A stretch of DNA of 64,000 nucleotides from assembly GCA_963747735.1 (NCBI GenBank), contig CAVVGE010000007.1, positions 620,001 to 684,000 of the forward strand, given 5' to 3'. Both the position numbers and the translations under genes were made by a program. The DNA is from AP-15 sp963747735 (GTDB lineage: Bacteria > Pseudomonadota > Alphaproteobacteria > ATCC43930 > CGMCC-115725). Below, in pieces: positions 25,627 through 33,841 of this stretch. The notes under the pieces are model-generated. The model saw only the letters and a list, made by a program, of their open reading frames with translations, did no database searches and was not told the origin of the DNA. Each line of letters opens with the position of its first letter. Positions within the stretch are counted from its first letter, which is position 1.

Positions 25627-27635
25627 GACGGCTCGTACAGCCGGCGCCGCAAAACCCGCTCGAGCGCGAGCCCCGCCAGCAACGTCGTCACGGCCAGTCC
25701 GACGAGATAGGAACGGTCGAGCCAATGCGGCTCGTATTCGACAAAAAAGCTCGACCGAAACCAATCGACGGCGTGCAGCAAGGGGTTCCAGGCGAGGATA
25801 TCGCGGACCCAGTCGGGCATATTTCCCGGCACGTAGAAAATTCCCGAGCAGAAATACAAAAGCCGGGTCAGCTGGGCCCAGATCTTGTCCCATGATTTGA
25901 AAAATCCGGTGGCGACCGCGTTGATAAAGCCGACGCCGCAGCCAAGGAGCCACACCGCGGCAAGCGATGCCGCCACCCCCAAGCCGTCATCGGGAAGCGC
26001 ACCGATCCCGACAAGGACAAATCCGGCGAGCATGACGCCGGCAACGATCAAATCGGTGACGAGCTCCAGAAGACCGCGCGCGACCAGGACGTCGAAGGTG
26101 CGGACCAACGGCAATTGCAGCAGCGGGCCGTTGCTGGTGACGGCATGGGTCATGCTGCTGCTGGTATGGACAAACAGGTGATAGGGAATGATGCCGGTGT
26201 AATAAAAGATGAAGAACTGGGTGCCGATCGGCGGCCGGCCGTGCATCATCACCGCGAAGACCAGCGACAGCAGCAGAATGTGCCCCATCGGCTCGATCAG
26301 CGCCCAGCCATAGCCGAGCGTCGAGTCGCCGAACCGGGTGCGTGTCTCGCGGATGATCAGCGCGCGAATGACCCGCCACTGGGTCAGCGCCGCGTCGATC
26401 AGCCCCGGCGCCGGCCGCGGTGTGCGCGGCGGTCGCGCCGCACCGTCGCCGAGCACGACGCAATCGCCGTCAAAACCGGCAAAGCGGCGGTTCAGGACCT
26501 GCAGCACCGCCTGGGCGTACTCCTCGTTGTCCGGTGCGGCGCGGATCAGCTCGCCGCCGACCGCGAGGGCCTCGCGCAGCCGGCCCGCATCGAAATAGAC
26601 CGTCAGCTGCGACCGCTTGGCGTCGGCATTCGTCGGATCGAGTGCTGCGGCTTGCCCGAACGCGTCCGCTGCGGCGTCGAAATGCCCGAGCCGGTAGAGA
26701 AGGTTGCCGCGATTGACATGGTATTCGGCGATCTCGGGCGCGGCGGCGAGCGCCTCTTCGATCGCACCGAGCGCCTGCTGCGGGCGGCGGCGGCGCGTTT
26801 CGATCTCGGCCAGAAGCCGCCAAGCGATGTCGTCCTGCGGGCGGCCGGCGAGAATGGCCCGAACGGTCTCGGCCGCCTCGTCCAGCCGCGCCGCACGCAG
26901 CAGCAGCTCCGCCGCATGGACGCCGCTCAGCCGGTCGCCGGGTGCCGCCGCCGTCGCGCGCAACGCGAAGTCGAGGGCCGCCTCCGATTGGCCGAGCGCC
27001 AACGAGCACGCCGACAAATGGTGCAGCACCCGCGCGCTCGCCGGGTCGATCGCGGCGGCCCGGGCAAAATACTGCGCCGCCTCCGCGGCACGGCCGGCGG
27101 CTTCGAGCACGGCGCCGGCGTGGAAGGCGAATTCGAACGAGCCCGGATCGAGATCGCTCGCCCGAATGGCGTGATAAGCCGCGCGGTCCGATTGGCCGAC
27201 GATGGCGAAAGAGCCGCTGGCGTGACGGTGCCCCGCGGCCCATTGCGGGCGCCGCTCGATCAGGCGCTCATAGGCCGTCGCCGCCTCGTCATGGCGCTCG
27301 CAATTGCTGAACAGCCACGCGCAGAAATCGGCGATCGCCTCGGATCCGGGCTGCAGCTCGAAGGCGGCGCGGGCGCAGATCACGGCGTCGTCGCGTTTGC
27401 CGCGGTAAAACCAGGCCTCGCCGAGGCGGCAATAAAGCGCGGCCCGCTCGCCGTCGGCCAGGATCGCTTCGCGCAGCTGGTCACAGCACGCGTCGAGCCG
27501 GCCGGCGCGCAGCGCATGCTGAAACCGGCCGGCGGCTATCGTTTCGTCCGATTGCTCGACTGTGTCGCTCAACCGCGCAATTCTCTCGTCGCCGGGAGCC
27601 GGGCGGTTAAGAGCGTGCTCCGCCGCCGTGCTCAC
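25623..27635 (-). CDS. kpsM: TPR-domain protein fused to a KpsM-type ABC-2 permease
   Basis: 670 residues. Roughly residues 30-380 are TPR repeats (for example ALYCRLGEAWFYRGKRDDAV, then AAQYFARAAAIDPASARVLH and YHVNRGNLLYRLGHFDAAAD). A Pro-rich linker leads to an ABC-2 permease domain of about 250 residues (418-670) with RETRTRFGDSTLGYGWALIE and six hydrophobic segments, the normal full length of KpsM. The permease forms the transmembrane path for capsular polysaccharide with KpsT. The fused TPR array should lie in the cytoplasm and may recruit a synthase or transferase. I do not know of this fusion as a standard family layout. Confidence 0.88.
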   Translation of the reverse strand: MSTAAEHALNRPAPGDERIARLSDTVEQSDETIAAGRFQHALRAGRLDACCDQLREAILADGERAALYCRLGEAWFYRGKRDDAVICARAAFELQPGSEAIADFCAWLFSNCERHDEAATAYERLIERRPQWAAGHRHASGSFAIVGQSDRAAYHAIRASDLDPGSFEFAFHAGAVLEAAGRAAEAAQYFARAAAIDPASARVLHHLSACSLALGQSEAALDFALRATAAAPGDRLSGVHAAELLLRAARLDEAAETVRAILAGRPQDDIAWRLLAEIETRRRRPQQALGAIEEALAAAPEIAEYHVNRGNLLYRLGHFDAAADAFGQAAALDPTNADAKRSQLTVYFDAGRLREALAVGGELIRAAPDNEEYAQAVLQVLNRRFAGFDGDCVVLGDGAARPPRTPRPAPGLIDAALTQWRVIRALIIRETRTRFGDSTLGYGWALIEPMGHILLLSLVFAVMMHGRPPIGTQFFIFYYTGIIPYHLFVHTSSSMTHAVTSNGPLLQLPLVRTFDVLVARGLLELVTDLIVAGVMLAGFVLVGIGALPDDGLGVAASLAAVWLLGCGVGFINAVATGFFKSWDKIWAQLTRLLYFCSGIFYVPGNMPDWVRDILAWNPLLHAVDWFRSSFFVEYEPHWLDRSYLVGLAVTTLLAGLALERVLRRRLYEPS

Positions 27636-28011
27636 CGGGCCGGAGACCCGCGGCTTTACGCTCGCCGACTAATCCCCAGCGGGTTTGTGATTTGGCAAAT
27701 ATCCTTAATCTCCGTCACCACCACGTCGCGACCAGCGTCAGCAACGCGTCAAATCCTGAGGAGAAGATCGCCTGCGGCAGCCGGCCGTCGGCGCGTCCCC
27801 AACCGGGCCGTCCGCTCCCCGATTCACCCGAGGCGATCGCCGTCGTCGCCGATCGGCACCAGGGCGACGATCCACCTATCGCTGTCTTGGATCGTGCTCG
27901 GCAAGCCGGCAATTCGTGGGTCGAGCTGGTGCCATCGGGCCCGCATCCAGCGTCGCGCGATCGCCTTCGCGGCGAACCCGCGTGTGCAGGCGCTGGCGGT
28001 CCGGGCTGCTT
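27636..28011. other. Intergenic region upstream of the capsule operon
   Basis: No convincing gene is seen on either strand in 376 bases. It should hold the promoter of the minus-strand capsule operon near 27640-27720, where the sequence is less GC-rich; no hexamer pair is good enough to name. Confidence 0.5.
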
Positions 28012-28980
28012 TCAGCCCGCCGCGGGCTCGATGCCGAGCTCGGCACGGGCCTCTTCGAGCGGCTTTGCGACCCAGGCCCAATGGTCCCAACGGTCTGAGA
28101 GATCGAGACGGACCTTGCCGCCGCGCTCGACCGCGGCGAAGAATTTGTCACCGAGCCCCTCGGTCGCAAAGATGCCGCGCATCAGCGGCTGGTCGAGCGG
28201 GGTCATGTTGATCCCGGCGCTGAAGGTCAGGGTCACGAACAGGATCACAAAAATAGGGTTGTGCTTTTTGTAGCCGGCGGTGAAGGCGCCGACTTGCACC
28301 TCACCCGCCGGGTCGGTGCCGTAGCCCGCAAGAACATGGGTGAAATCGTGGTACGCGCCGGCCTCGGGGAAGCCCAGCCTTTCGCCGGGAAAGGCAAAGC
28401 CGTGCTCGCGATAATGGCGCCAAAAGGCGTGGCCGAGCGTGTTCGCCGGCAATTCGCCGAGTGCCGCGTAGCGCGCCGCCAGCGCCCGGTCCTCGCGCAT
28501 ACCGCGAAAGGCGGCGATCGCCTTTGCGGTGGCGACAAAGCCGTGATCGTGGATCGCGATCTTGGCGGCGTCGGCAAGATGCGAGCGGCGCAGAAAGTCG
28601 AGGCGGAACAGCACCATGTGGTGCTCGGCGAGCTCGCGCAATACCTTGACGCCCGGCTCGTCGACGCCGAGCGCCTGGGCAAAGCGGGTCATCAGCCGGC
28701 TCTGCGCCTCGGTCGGCGGCCCTTCGGCGAGGCTCACCACCGTCATGCCCTGGACAAATTGGCGCGCCAGCAGGGGGTCGGCGAACGCCGCCGCCAGCTC
28801 CCCGGGCGCGATCGGTGCCAAGCTGTCGATGTCGTGCTGCGTGCGCAGAACGTGCTTTTGCGCCGCCGCCAGGAGGTTGCGCGTTGCGTCGCCGAGGCCA
28901 CCGTCCCGCGCTTCCCCCAGCATGCGCATCGCCCGCAATCCCGCCAGCGCCTCCTCCGCGCTCGGATAAAGCAGCTGCAT
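28012..28980 (-). CDS. COQ4 homologue (ubiquinone biosynthesis) with an extra N-terminal domain
   Basis: 322 residues from ATG 28980 (a GTG lies one codon upstream). The COQ4 metal motif HDxxHx11E is complete: HDFTH at 211-215 and Glu 227 in GTDPAGE, counted from ATG 28980. Neighbouring YREHGFAFPGERLGFPEAGA is also COQ4-like. In eukaryotes COQ4 carries out the C1 oxidative decarboxylation step of coenzyme Q head-group modification. Residues about 30-135 form a helical N-terminal region (HVLRTQHDIDSLAPIAPGEL, then FAQALGVDEPGVKVLRELAE) that resembles a TerB-like domain; this is not part of standard COQ4. It stands alone between the capsule operon and a parD remnant. Confidence 0.8.
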   Translation of the reverse strand: MQLLYPSAEEALAGLRAMRMLGEARDGGLGDATRNLLAAAQKHVLRTQHDIDSLAPIAPGELAAAFADPLLARQFVQGMTVVSLAEGPPTEAQSRLMTRFAQALGVDEPGVKVLRELAEHHMVLFRLDFLRRSHLADAAKIAIHDHGFVATAKAIAAFRGMREDRALAARYAALGELPANTLGHAFWRHYREHGFAFPGERLGFPEAGAYHDFTHVLAGYGTDPAGEVQVGAFTAGYKKHNPIFVILFVTLTFSAGINMTPLDQPLMRGIFATEGLGDKFFAAVERGGKVRLDLSDRWDHWAWVAKPLEEARAELGIEPAAG

Positions 28981-29162
28981 CACCCGATCCTTTCACGCTC
29001 TTGCCGATCGATCCCGCCATCCAAGCGCAATTCCGTTGCCATCTCCCTAACGTCACGGCGCACCCCTGGACGGGCTCGCTGTGAATACAGCAGAAAAACA
29101 ACCGTCTTGCTATAAGGCCCTGATAAAGACGACTTCTGTAAATGTCCAGGGTCGAAGAGCAG

Positions 29163-29394
29163 TCATGGGATAACCCGTGTCAAGTGACGGAGCGGCTCCA
29201 TCGCTCGTGCAGCGACGCCGATGCCGATCTCCCTTCGCGAAATCGCGATCTTTTCGTCCTGGACCGCCTGCTCGCGCCGCAGCAGCCGCAACCCGTCACG
29301 CACCGCCTCGCTGGCGCTCGCATAGCCTCCGGAGCTCACCTGCCTCGACAAAATCGGCAAATTCCTTCGAGAGGCTCACATTCATCGTCGCCAT
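29163..29394 (-). pseudogene. ParD-type antitoxin gene with a frameshift and no toxin partner
   Basis: The first frame from ATG 29394 gives MATMNVSLSKEFADFVEA, the ParD ribbon and first helix. The next frame gives QVSSGGYASASEAVRDGLRL, followed by LRREQAVQDEKIAI, the conserved second half. Deleting one base near 29341 joins them. No ParE-like gene lies on either side, so it is an orphan remnant. Confidence 0.75.
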
Positions 29395-29694
29395 CGGCCG
29401 CTCCCGTCATGCGCGGAGGTGTTGCCGAGATTGGCAAAAACTGTCACTCCTGGCAAACTGCATGCTTCGGCTGCACCGCTGGATCCTCGGCAAGGATGAT
29501 TTGGAGATCGCTCTCGGTCTTACCCGATATCAGGCGCCAGCCGCCCGGACCTTCAAAATCGCTGGAACGGGTAGAAGCCGACGACCTCCGGCCGCCCGGC
29601 CATGGCGCATTCGCGCCGCAGGTCGCCGATCGCATAGTCTGGAAAAAGCCGGCTCTGTGTGCCACGCTGGGGCCGAGGTAACCGGAGGTCTGCC

Positions 29695-30975
29695 ATGAAC
29701 CAGTTCGAGGTCGCCGACGACAACGTTGCAGCCGACGCGCAGAGAGCTTCGTCCGCCTATGTGCCGCCGCTCCAGCGCACGGCAGGGCAGCCGCCGCCGA
29801 TCGCGGCGCATGACGGGCTGTCCTATATGTCGTTCGACCGGGACGGCGATGCGGGAACCGCCGTGGCGCTCCAGGACGCGCTTGCGGAGATCGCCGAAGG
29901 CGAGAGCCGGCGCGTTACCGAGATGGTCGACAAGGCGCCGCCGGGCCCGATCAAGACCCAATGGGGCCTCGGGTTCCGCGACTACGACGAGTGTGTGAAG
30001 TACATCCGTCAGTCGAACAGTCTCAAGGCGCCGCCCGGCGGCGTGGCGCTGCCGCTGCCCTATACGGTGTACGAGCGGCCGGGCTATTCCGTGGTGTCGT
30101 CGAATGCCGTCTGGCGCGACCCGGCGCGCGCCGACATCGCGGCGATCCTGCGCACGAATGAGCAGGGCAACCGACGCCAGAACCTCTATTTCCCGCAGGT
30201 GCTGCGCGACGCGCGGCGCATCGGCGAGTATTACCCCGGGCTCTCGCCCAGCAGCCCGGAATGCATGGACCGGCTCGGCCTGTCGCTGGCGCACCTCGAG
30301 TCCAAGTGCTCGAACATCTACGATGCAGCGGAGGTGGAGCGCGTGTACTATCCGGAGATCGAGAAATTGCTTCTCGAATTCTTCCCGGATGCGACCGATG
30401 CGCTGGTCTATAACCACGATGTTTTCGACAAGGACTACACGGGCGACCGCACCGAAGACCAGGACAGCAACAACCCCGGTGTAAATGCTAATTACGCCAA
30501 CCTCGTGCACAACGACCTGAACGACAACAGCGGCCGCGTGCGCTGCCGCGAGCTGCTCACCAAAAACCTGCGGAATTTCGGGCGCGCGCAGCACTACACG
30601 GGGGAAGAGGCCGACGCGAAGATGTCGCGGCGGTTCGTGTCGATCAACCTCGCCAAGCCGATCGAGACGATCGAGCAGTTCCCGTTTGTGCTCTGCGCCT
30701 GGCCCTCCTTCGCCACGCAGCCCTACATCACCAACTACCGCATCTACGACGACCGCGTCGGCGAAACCACCCGCTTCACCTATCGCCCCGAGCACGAGTG
30801 GTACTGGTTTCCCCGGCAGAAGCCGACCGAGGTCTCGATGCTTAAGTGCTACAACTCGGTGACCGACGGCTCGGTCTCGCGCTGGTCGTTCCATACCGCG
30901 TGCATCGACCCGACCGTGCCGATCAACGCTCCATGCCGCAAAAACGTCGTGGTCCGGTCGTTTGTCTTCTTCTAG
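29695..30975 (+). CDS. CmcJ/NvfI-family non-heme iron oxygenase-like protein
   Basis: 426 residues from ATG 29695 (MNQFEVADDNV), with GGAGG at good spacing; a longer frame from 29659 has no ribosome site. The family signature is clear in the C-terminal two thirds: DALVYNHDVFDKD (metal-ligand His and Asp candidates), VHNDLND, RFVSINLAKPIETIEQFPFV, CAWPSFA, EWYWFPRQ and RWSFHTACIDPT. Relatives include CmcJ of cephamycin biosynthesis and fungal NvfI and gibberellin desaturase-like enzymes. They are 2-oxoglutarate/iron oxygenase-like and act on varied substrates. A VOC protein and a luciferase-like enzyme follow on the same strand. Confidence 0.85.
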   Translation: MNQFEVADDNVAADAQRASSAYVPPLQRTAGQPPPIAAHDGLSYMSFDRDGDAGTAVALQDALAEIAEGESRRVTEMVDKAPPGPIKTQWGLGFRDYDECVKYIRQSNSLKAPPGGVALPLPYTVYERPGYSVVSSNAVWRDPARADIAAILRTNEQGNRRQNLYFPQVLRDARRIGEYYPGLSPSSPECMDRLGLSLAHLESKCSNIYDAAEVERVYYPEIEKLLLEFFPDATDALVYNHDVFDKDYTGDRTEDQDSNNPGVNANYANLVHNDLNDNSGRVRCRELLTKNLRNFGRAQHYTGEEADAKMSRRFVSINLAKPIETIEQFPFVLCAWPSFATQPYITNYRIYDDRVGETTRFTYRPEHEWYWFPRQKPTEVSMLKCYNSVTDGSVSRWSFHTACIDPTVPINAPCRKNVVVRSFVFF

Positions 30976-31022
30976 GAAGACAGCGAGAGTCAGCAATCCT
31001 TTTCTGAAGAGGAGAGAATGTA

Positions 31023-31397
31023 ATGTTCAGCCACATAATGGTCGGGAGCAACGACATCGCCCGGTCGAAGAAGTTCTACGATGCGCTGTTTACCGCGATC
31101 GGCGGCGAGCCCGGCACCGAGGTGCGCGAAGGCAGGCTGGCCTACACGCATAACGGCAGTCGCTTCATGGTGACCAAGCCCAACGACGGCAAGCCGGCCA
31201 ACTCCGCGAATGGCGGCACGATCGGTTTTTCGATCGGCGATCCCAAGCTGGCTGAAGCCTGGCACAAAGCCGGGGTGGCAAATGGCGGCGCCTCAATCGA
31301 GGACCCGCCGGGCGTGCGTCCTAACGGGGCTTATCTCGCTTATCTCCGTGACCCCGATGGAAACAAGCTAGTCGCGGTCGCTCGTCCGGCTGCCTGA
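31023..31397 (+). CDS. VOC-family protein (glyoxalase-like)
   Basis: 124 residues from ATG 31023, preceded by AGGAGAG. It is a single VOC domain: MFSHIMVGSNDIARSKKFYD at the start with the first metal His, GGTIGFSIGDP in the middle and YLRDPDGNKLVAVA at the end, where the usual Glu ligand is absent. It lies 47 bases behind the CmcJ-like gene and is probably co-transcribed. Confidence 0.88.
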   Translation: MFSHIMVGSNDIARSKKFYDALFTAIGGEPGTEVREGRLAYTHNGSRFMVTKPNDGKPANSANGGTIGFSIGDPKLAEAWHKAGVANGGASIEDPPGVRPNGAYLAYLRDPDGNKLVAVARPAA

Positions 31398-31413
31398 TTC
31401 TGTCGAGAGCTTG

Positions 31414-31445
31414 AAGAGAACCACTCTGTTAGGGGCGGTTCTCTT
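31414..31445. repeat. Inverted repeat after the VOC gene
   Basis: AAGAGAACC (31414-31422) pairs perfectly with GGTTCTCTT (31437-31445) across a 14-nt loop. It could be a weak bidirectional terminator, but no T-run follows on either strand. Confidence 0.45.
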
Positions 31446-31591
31446 AAGCGTTCCCCGGAGATCGGTGCGCTTCGCGCCGGCCGCTGTTCGAGCAGCTCGC
31501 CGAAAGCGTGATGTGCGCCGGCTCCGTGAGGGTTGGTTGCAATGGCTCGGATCTGGCGCGGGTCGCCACATCGTGAAAGAGGAAGCGGACG

Positions 31592-32467
31592 ATGAAAGCC
31601 GGTGTGGTTTACCCGCAGATCGAGCTCGGCGGCGATACGGGGGCGGTCAAGGCGTTTGCCCAGGCGGCCGAAGGCTTGGGCTACGACCATATCGTGATCT
31701 ACGACCATGTCCTCGGCGCCGTTCATGCCGGCAGGGAACCCAAGCTGAGCGGCCCTTATAAAGAAACCGATCCGTTCCACGAGCCGTTGGTCACCTACGC
31801 TTATCTCGCCGGGGTCACCAGACATCTCGAATTGGTCACCGGCGTGATCATCCTGCCCCAGCGACAAACCGCGCTCTTTGCCAAGCAGGCCGCGGATGTC
31901 GACCTGTTCTCGGAGGGCCGGCTTCGCCTCGGCGTCGGGATCGGCTGGAACTGGGTGGAATACGACGGCCTCGAAATGTCCGGACACTTTCGCCGCCGCG
32001 GCAGGCGGCAGGAGCAGCAGATCGCCCTGATCCGCAAGCTGTGGGAAGAGCCCGTGGTCGAATACCAGGATTCCGACCACCGGATCGACCGAGCCGGGAT
32101 CTTGCCGCGGCCAAAACGGCAGATCCCGATCTGGCTCGGTGGTTCCAGCGAGGCCGCGTTCGACCGCGCGGCGCGCATCGGGGACGGTTTCCTGTTTTCG
32201 GGCCGGACCCAGACCGACGCGGTCCAGATCAAGGCGAGGATCGAAGCCAAGCTCGTCAAGCTCGGAAGGGACACCAACGCATTCGGCTTCGAATCCATTC
32301 AGCAGTACAGCCGCGGCGACAACCAATGGCCCGGCGACATCGCGGCGTGGCGCGCAGCCGGCGGGAGCCACATCTCCGTCGTGACGATGGGCGCCAACCT
32401 CACCACCGTGGACAGCCACATCAACGCCATCCGGCGCTGGCGTGAGGTCTACAATTCGGTCCGATAA
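31592..32467 (+). CDS. Luciferase-like (LLM class) oxidoreductase, probable F420 or FMN enzyme
   Basis: 291 residues. The TIM-barrel luciferase-fold signature is seen in AFAQAAEGLGYDHIVIYDHV, FSEGRLRLGVGIGWNWVEYD and PIWLGGSSEAAFDRAARIGD. The GWNWVEY form is common in TIGR03619-type proteins. The start is ATG at 31592, preceded by GAAAGAGGAAG. It lies 194 bases after the VOC gene with an inverted repeat between, so it may have its own transcript. Confidence 0.88.
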   Translation: MKAGVVYPQIELGGDTGAVKAFAQAAEGLGYDHIVIYDHVLGAVHAGREPKLSGPYKETDPFHEPLVTYAYLAGVTRHLELVTGVIILPQRQTALFAKQAADVDLFSEGRLRLGVGIGWNWVEYDGLEMSGHFRRRGRRQEQQIALIRKLWEEPVVEYQDSDHRIDRAGILPRPKRQIPIWLGGSSEAAFDRAARIGDGFLFSGRTQTDAVQIKARIEAKLVKLGRDTNAFGFESIQQYSRGDNQWPGDIAAWRAAGGSHISVVTMGANLTTVDSHINAIRRWREVYNSVR

Positions 32468-32478
32468 AGCTTAAAGCG

Positions 32479-32556
32479 CCACCCCGGCGAAGGCCGGGGC
32501 CCATTTATCCGCCGCTCGGACGGTTGAGACATGGACCCCGGCCTTCGCCGGGGTGG
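32479..32556. repeat. Palindromic intergenic element of the CCCCGGCGAAGGCCGGGG type
   Basis: Two hairpin-forming arms, CCACCCCGGCGAAGGCCGGG(G) at 32479-32499 and its reverse complement at 32536-32556, flank a 36-nt spacer. It is a common intergenic palindrome in GC-rich Alphaproteobacteria. It marks the left side of the A/T-richer cassette that follows. Confidence 0.8.
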
Positions 32557-32697
32557 ATCGACTTGATGGGGTTACGGCCCTGGCCTAGCTGTTCCTGCAC
32601 TAACACCGACCTCCGCCTCGGCATTGCGCCGAAAGCGGAACTTGACCTAGCGCTTACCTCATATTCGGTTCGCCCTATCCTCCTTCCGCCTAGGCGA

Positions 32698-33840
32698 TTA
32701 TTGGGTCCACAGAAGCGGAATCTGAAGCGCCTGATCGATTGGCGCGCGCTTGATCTGAACACCCCGGATTTTCGCGATATCACTCACGACTTGGGTGATG
32801 TGGTGCGTGGTATTTAGTTGCCGCCAGGTAGTCGAGTTTCCGTGCGGTGCGGTCGGATCCGCTGCGGCTTGTGCTATGTAGGAGTCGGCTTCTGAAAACG
32901 ATGCGCCCGCGAAATCCGCGCTGCGCACGATGTTCGCATAAACCTGATGCATAGATTCACGGTCGGATCCGTGTTTTGCGCCGCGTTCAACGCGCCAGTT
33001 TTCTCGGGCTGCGTATCGAAGGTGTCTTATCTTTCCACGCGCGGCGCTGCCGAACTCGATAACTGAACAATCTGCGGCATAGTCGCCGAACATCATGTGG
33101 TCCGCCGTGGTTGGGTCGAATTTCACGGCCAATCGCCACGCCCGCCACTCATTCCTCGGCCAGAGCTCGGCTCCGCCGTCGGGGGCTGGATTTTTCTCCG
33201 GGTAGTTGCTTCCTTGGAATATGATTCGCTTCCACAGTCCCAATTCCTGAAGGGTTTCTAGTACACTGCGAATAATGGGGGACACGATTGCCGGTTCGGC
33301 AAACTCTAACCCTTGGAAGTCTGCAACTACTATGCATTCCGTTGCCGCCAACTCAAGACTACAAAGGGCCTCTGCAATGGCGTTTGGAAATTCTGAGACC
33401 ACCATCTGATCAGCCGGTACTCTAATGCCGAATTTTGTCGTATCATCGCTTGCAATCGATGCGCGAAAAGCTGCTGCGGCTCCGCCGATATCACCGAGCA
33501 GAGCGATCGGAATGGCTCGAACCTCTCTTCTTCGAGCCCGTTCAAACATCGGTGGAAGCCAGTCAGGCATCCGCTCCCTCCCGAACTCGTCGATAATGTA
33601 GCTGACATCGATAAGGACGGGGCGACGGCGCCAGACCTCGCCCAACCGGGGCGCGATATCAGGCATCTTATCCAGTTCAAAAAGTAAGGGAGCCGTCTCG
33701 TCGCGTTCGCTGCTCGGCGGAACAATGAGTTGCGGGAGAATACAATCGGCGACATCAGGAGCCAGTCGGCGCAGTCCCTCGAGCTCACCAGCCTTCATTC
33801 GCAAGGCGGGCAAATATAGCGGTTTAATTGTCTCACTCAC
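32698..33840 (-). CDS. 'Beta protein' family (PF14350-like) partner of an ImmA/IrrE regulator
   Basis: 380 residues from GTG 33840 (VSETIKPLYLPALRMKAGEL), one base after the stop of the HTH-metallopeptidase gene; a longer frame would overlap that gene. The N-terminal YLPALRMKAGELEGLRRL, PVLIDVSYIIDEF, the central ATECIVVADFQGLE and the C-terminal IIFQGSNYPEKNPAPDGGAEL, then NEWRAWRLAV, fit the TIM-barrel-like beta family first named in phage T4. Codon use is less GC-biased than in neighbours. Function is unknown to me; the fixed partner suggests a two-gene immunity or toxin-antitoxin-like module. Confidence 0.75.
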   Translation of the reverse strand: MSETIKPLYLPALRMKAGELEGLRRLAPDVADCILPQLIVPPSSERDETAPLLFELDKMPDIAPRLGEVWRRRPVLIDVSYIIDEFGRERMPDWLPPMFERARRREVRAIPIALLGDIGGAAAAFRASIASDDTTKFGIRVPADQMVVSEFPNAIAEALCSLELAATECIVVADFQGLEFAEPAIVSPIIRSVLETLQELGLWKRIIFQGSNYPEKNPAPDGGAELWPRNEWRAWRLAVKFDPTTADHMMFGDYAADCSVIEFGSAARGKIRHLRYAARENWRVERGAKHGSDRESMHQVYANIVRSADFAGASFSEADSYIAQAAADPTAPHGNSTTWRQLNTTHHITQVVSDIAKIRGVQIKRAPIDQALQIPLLWTQ

Positions 33841-33841
33841 T

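Noticed and set aside
26115..28211. 698-codon plus-strand frame over the capsule permease
   Set aside because: Antisense to the TPR-KpsM gene, which has clear domains and 4-bp overlaps with its neighbours.
27692..28273. 193-codon plus-strand frame between the capsule operon and COQ4
   Set aside because: It runs into the antisense of the COQ4 gene and shows no domain or ribosome site.
29444..29665. 73-codon minus-strand frame before the CmcJ-like gene
   Set aside because: No start context and no family; could be a remnant, but nothing supports a gene.
32505..32817. Short frames between the palindrome and the beta-protein gene
   Set aside because: They read through the palindromic repeat and have no ribosome site or recognisable domain.
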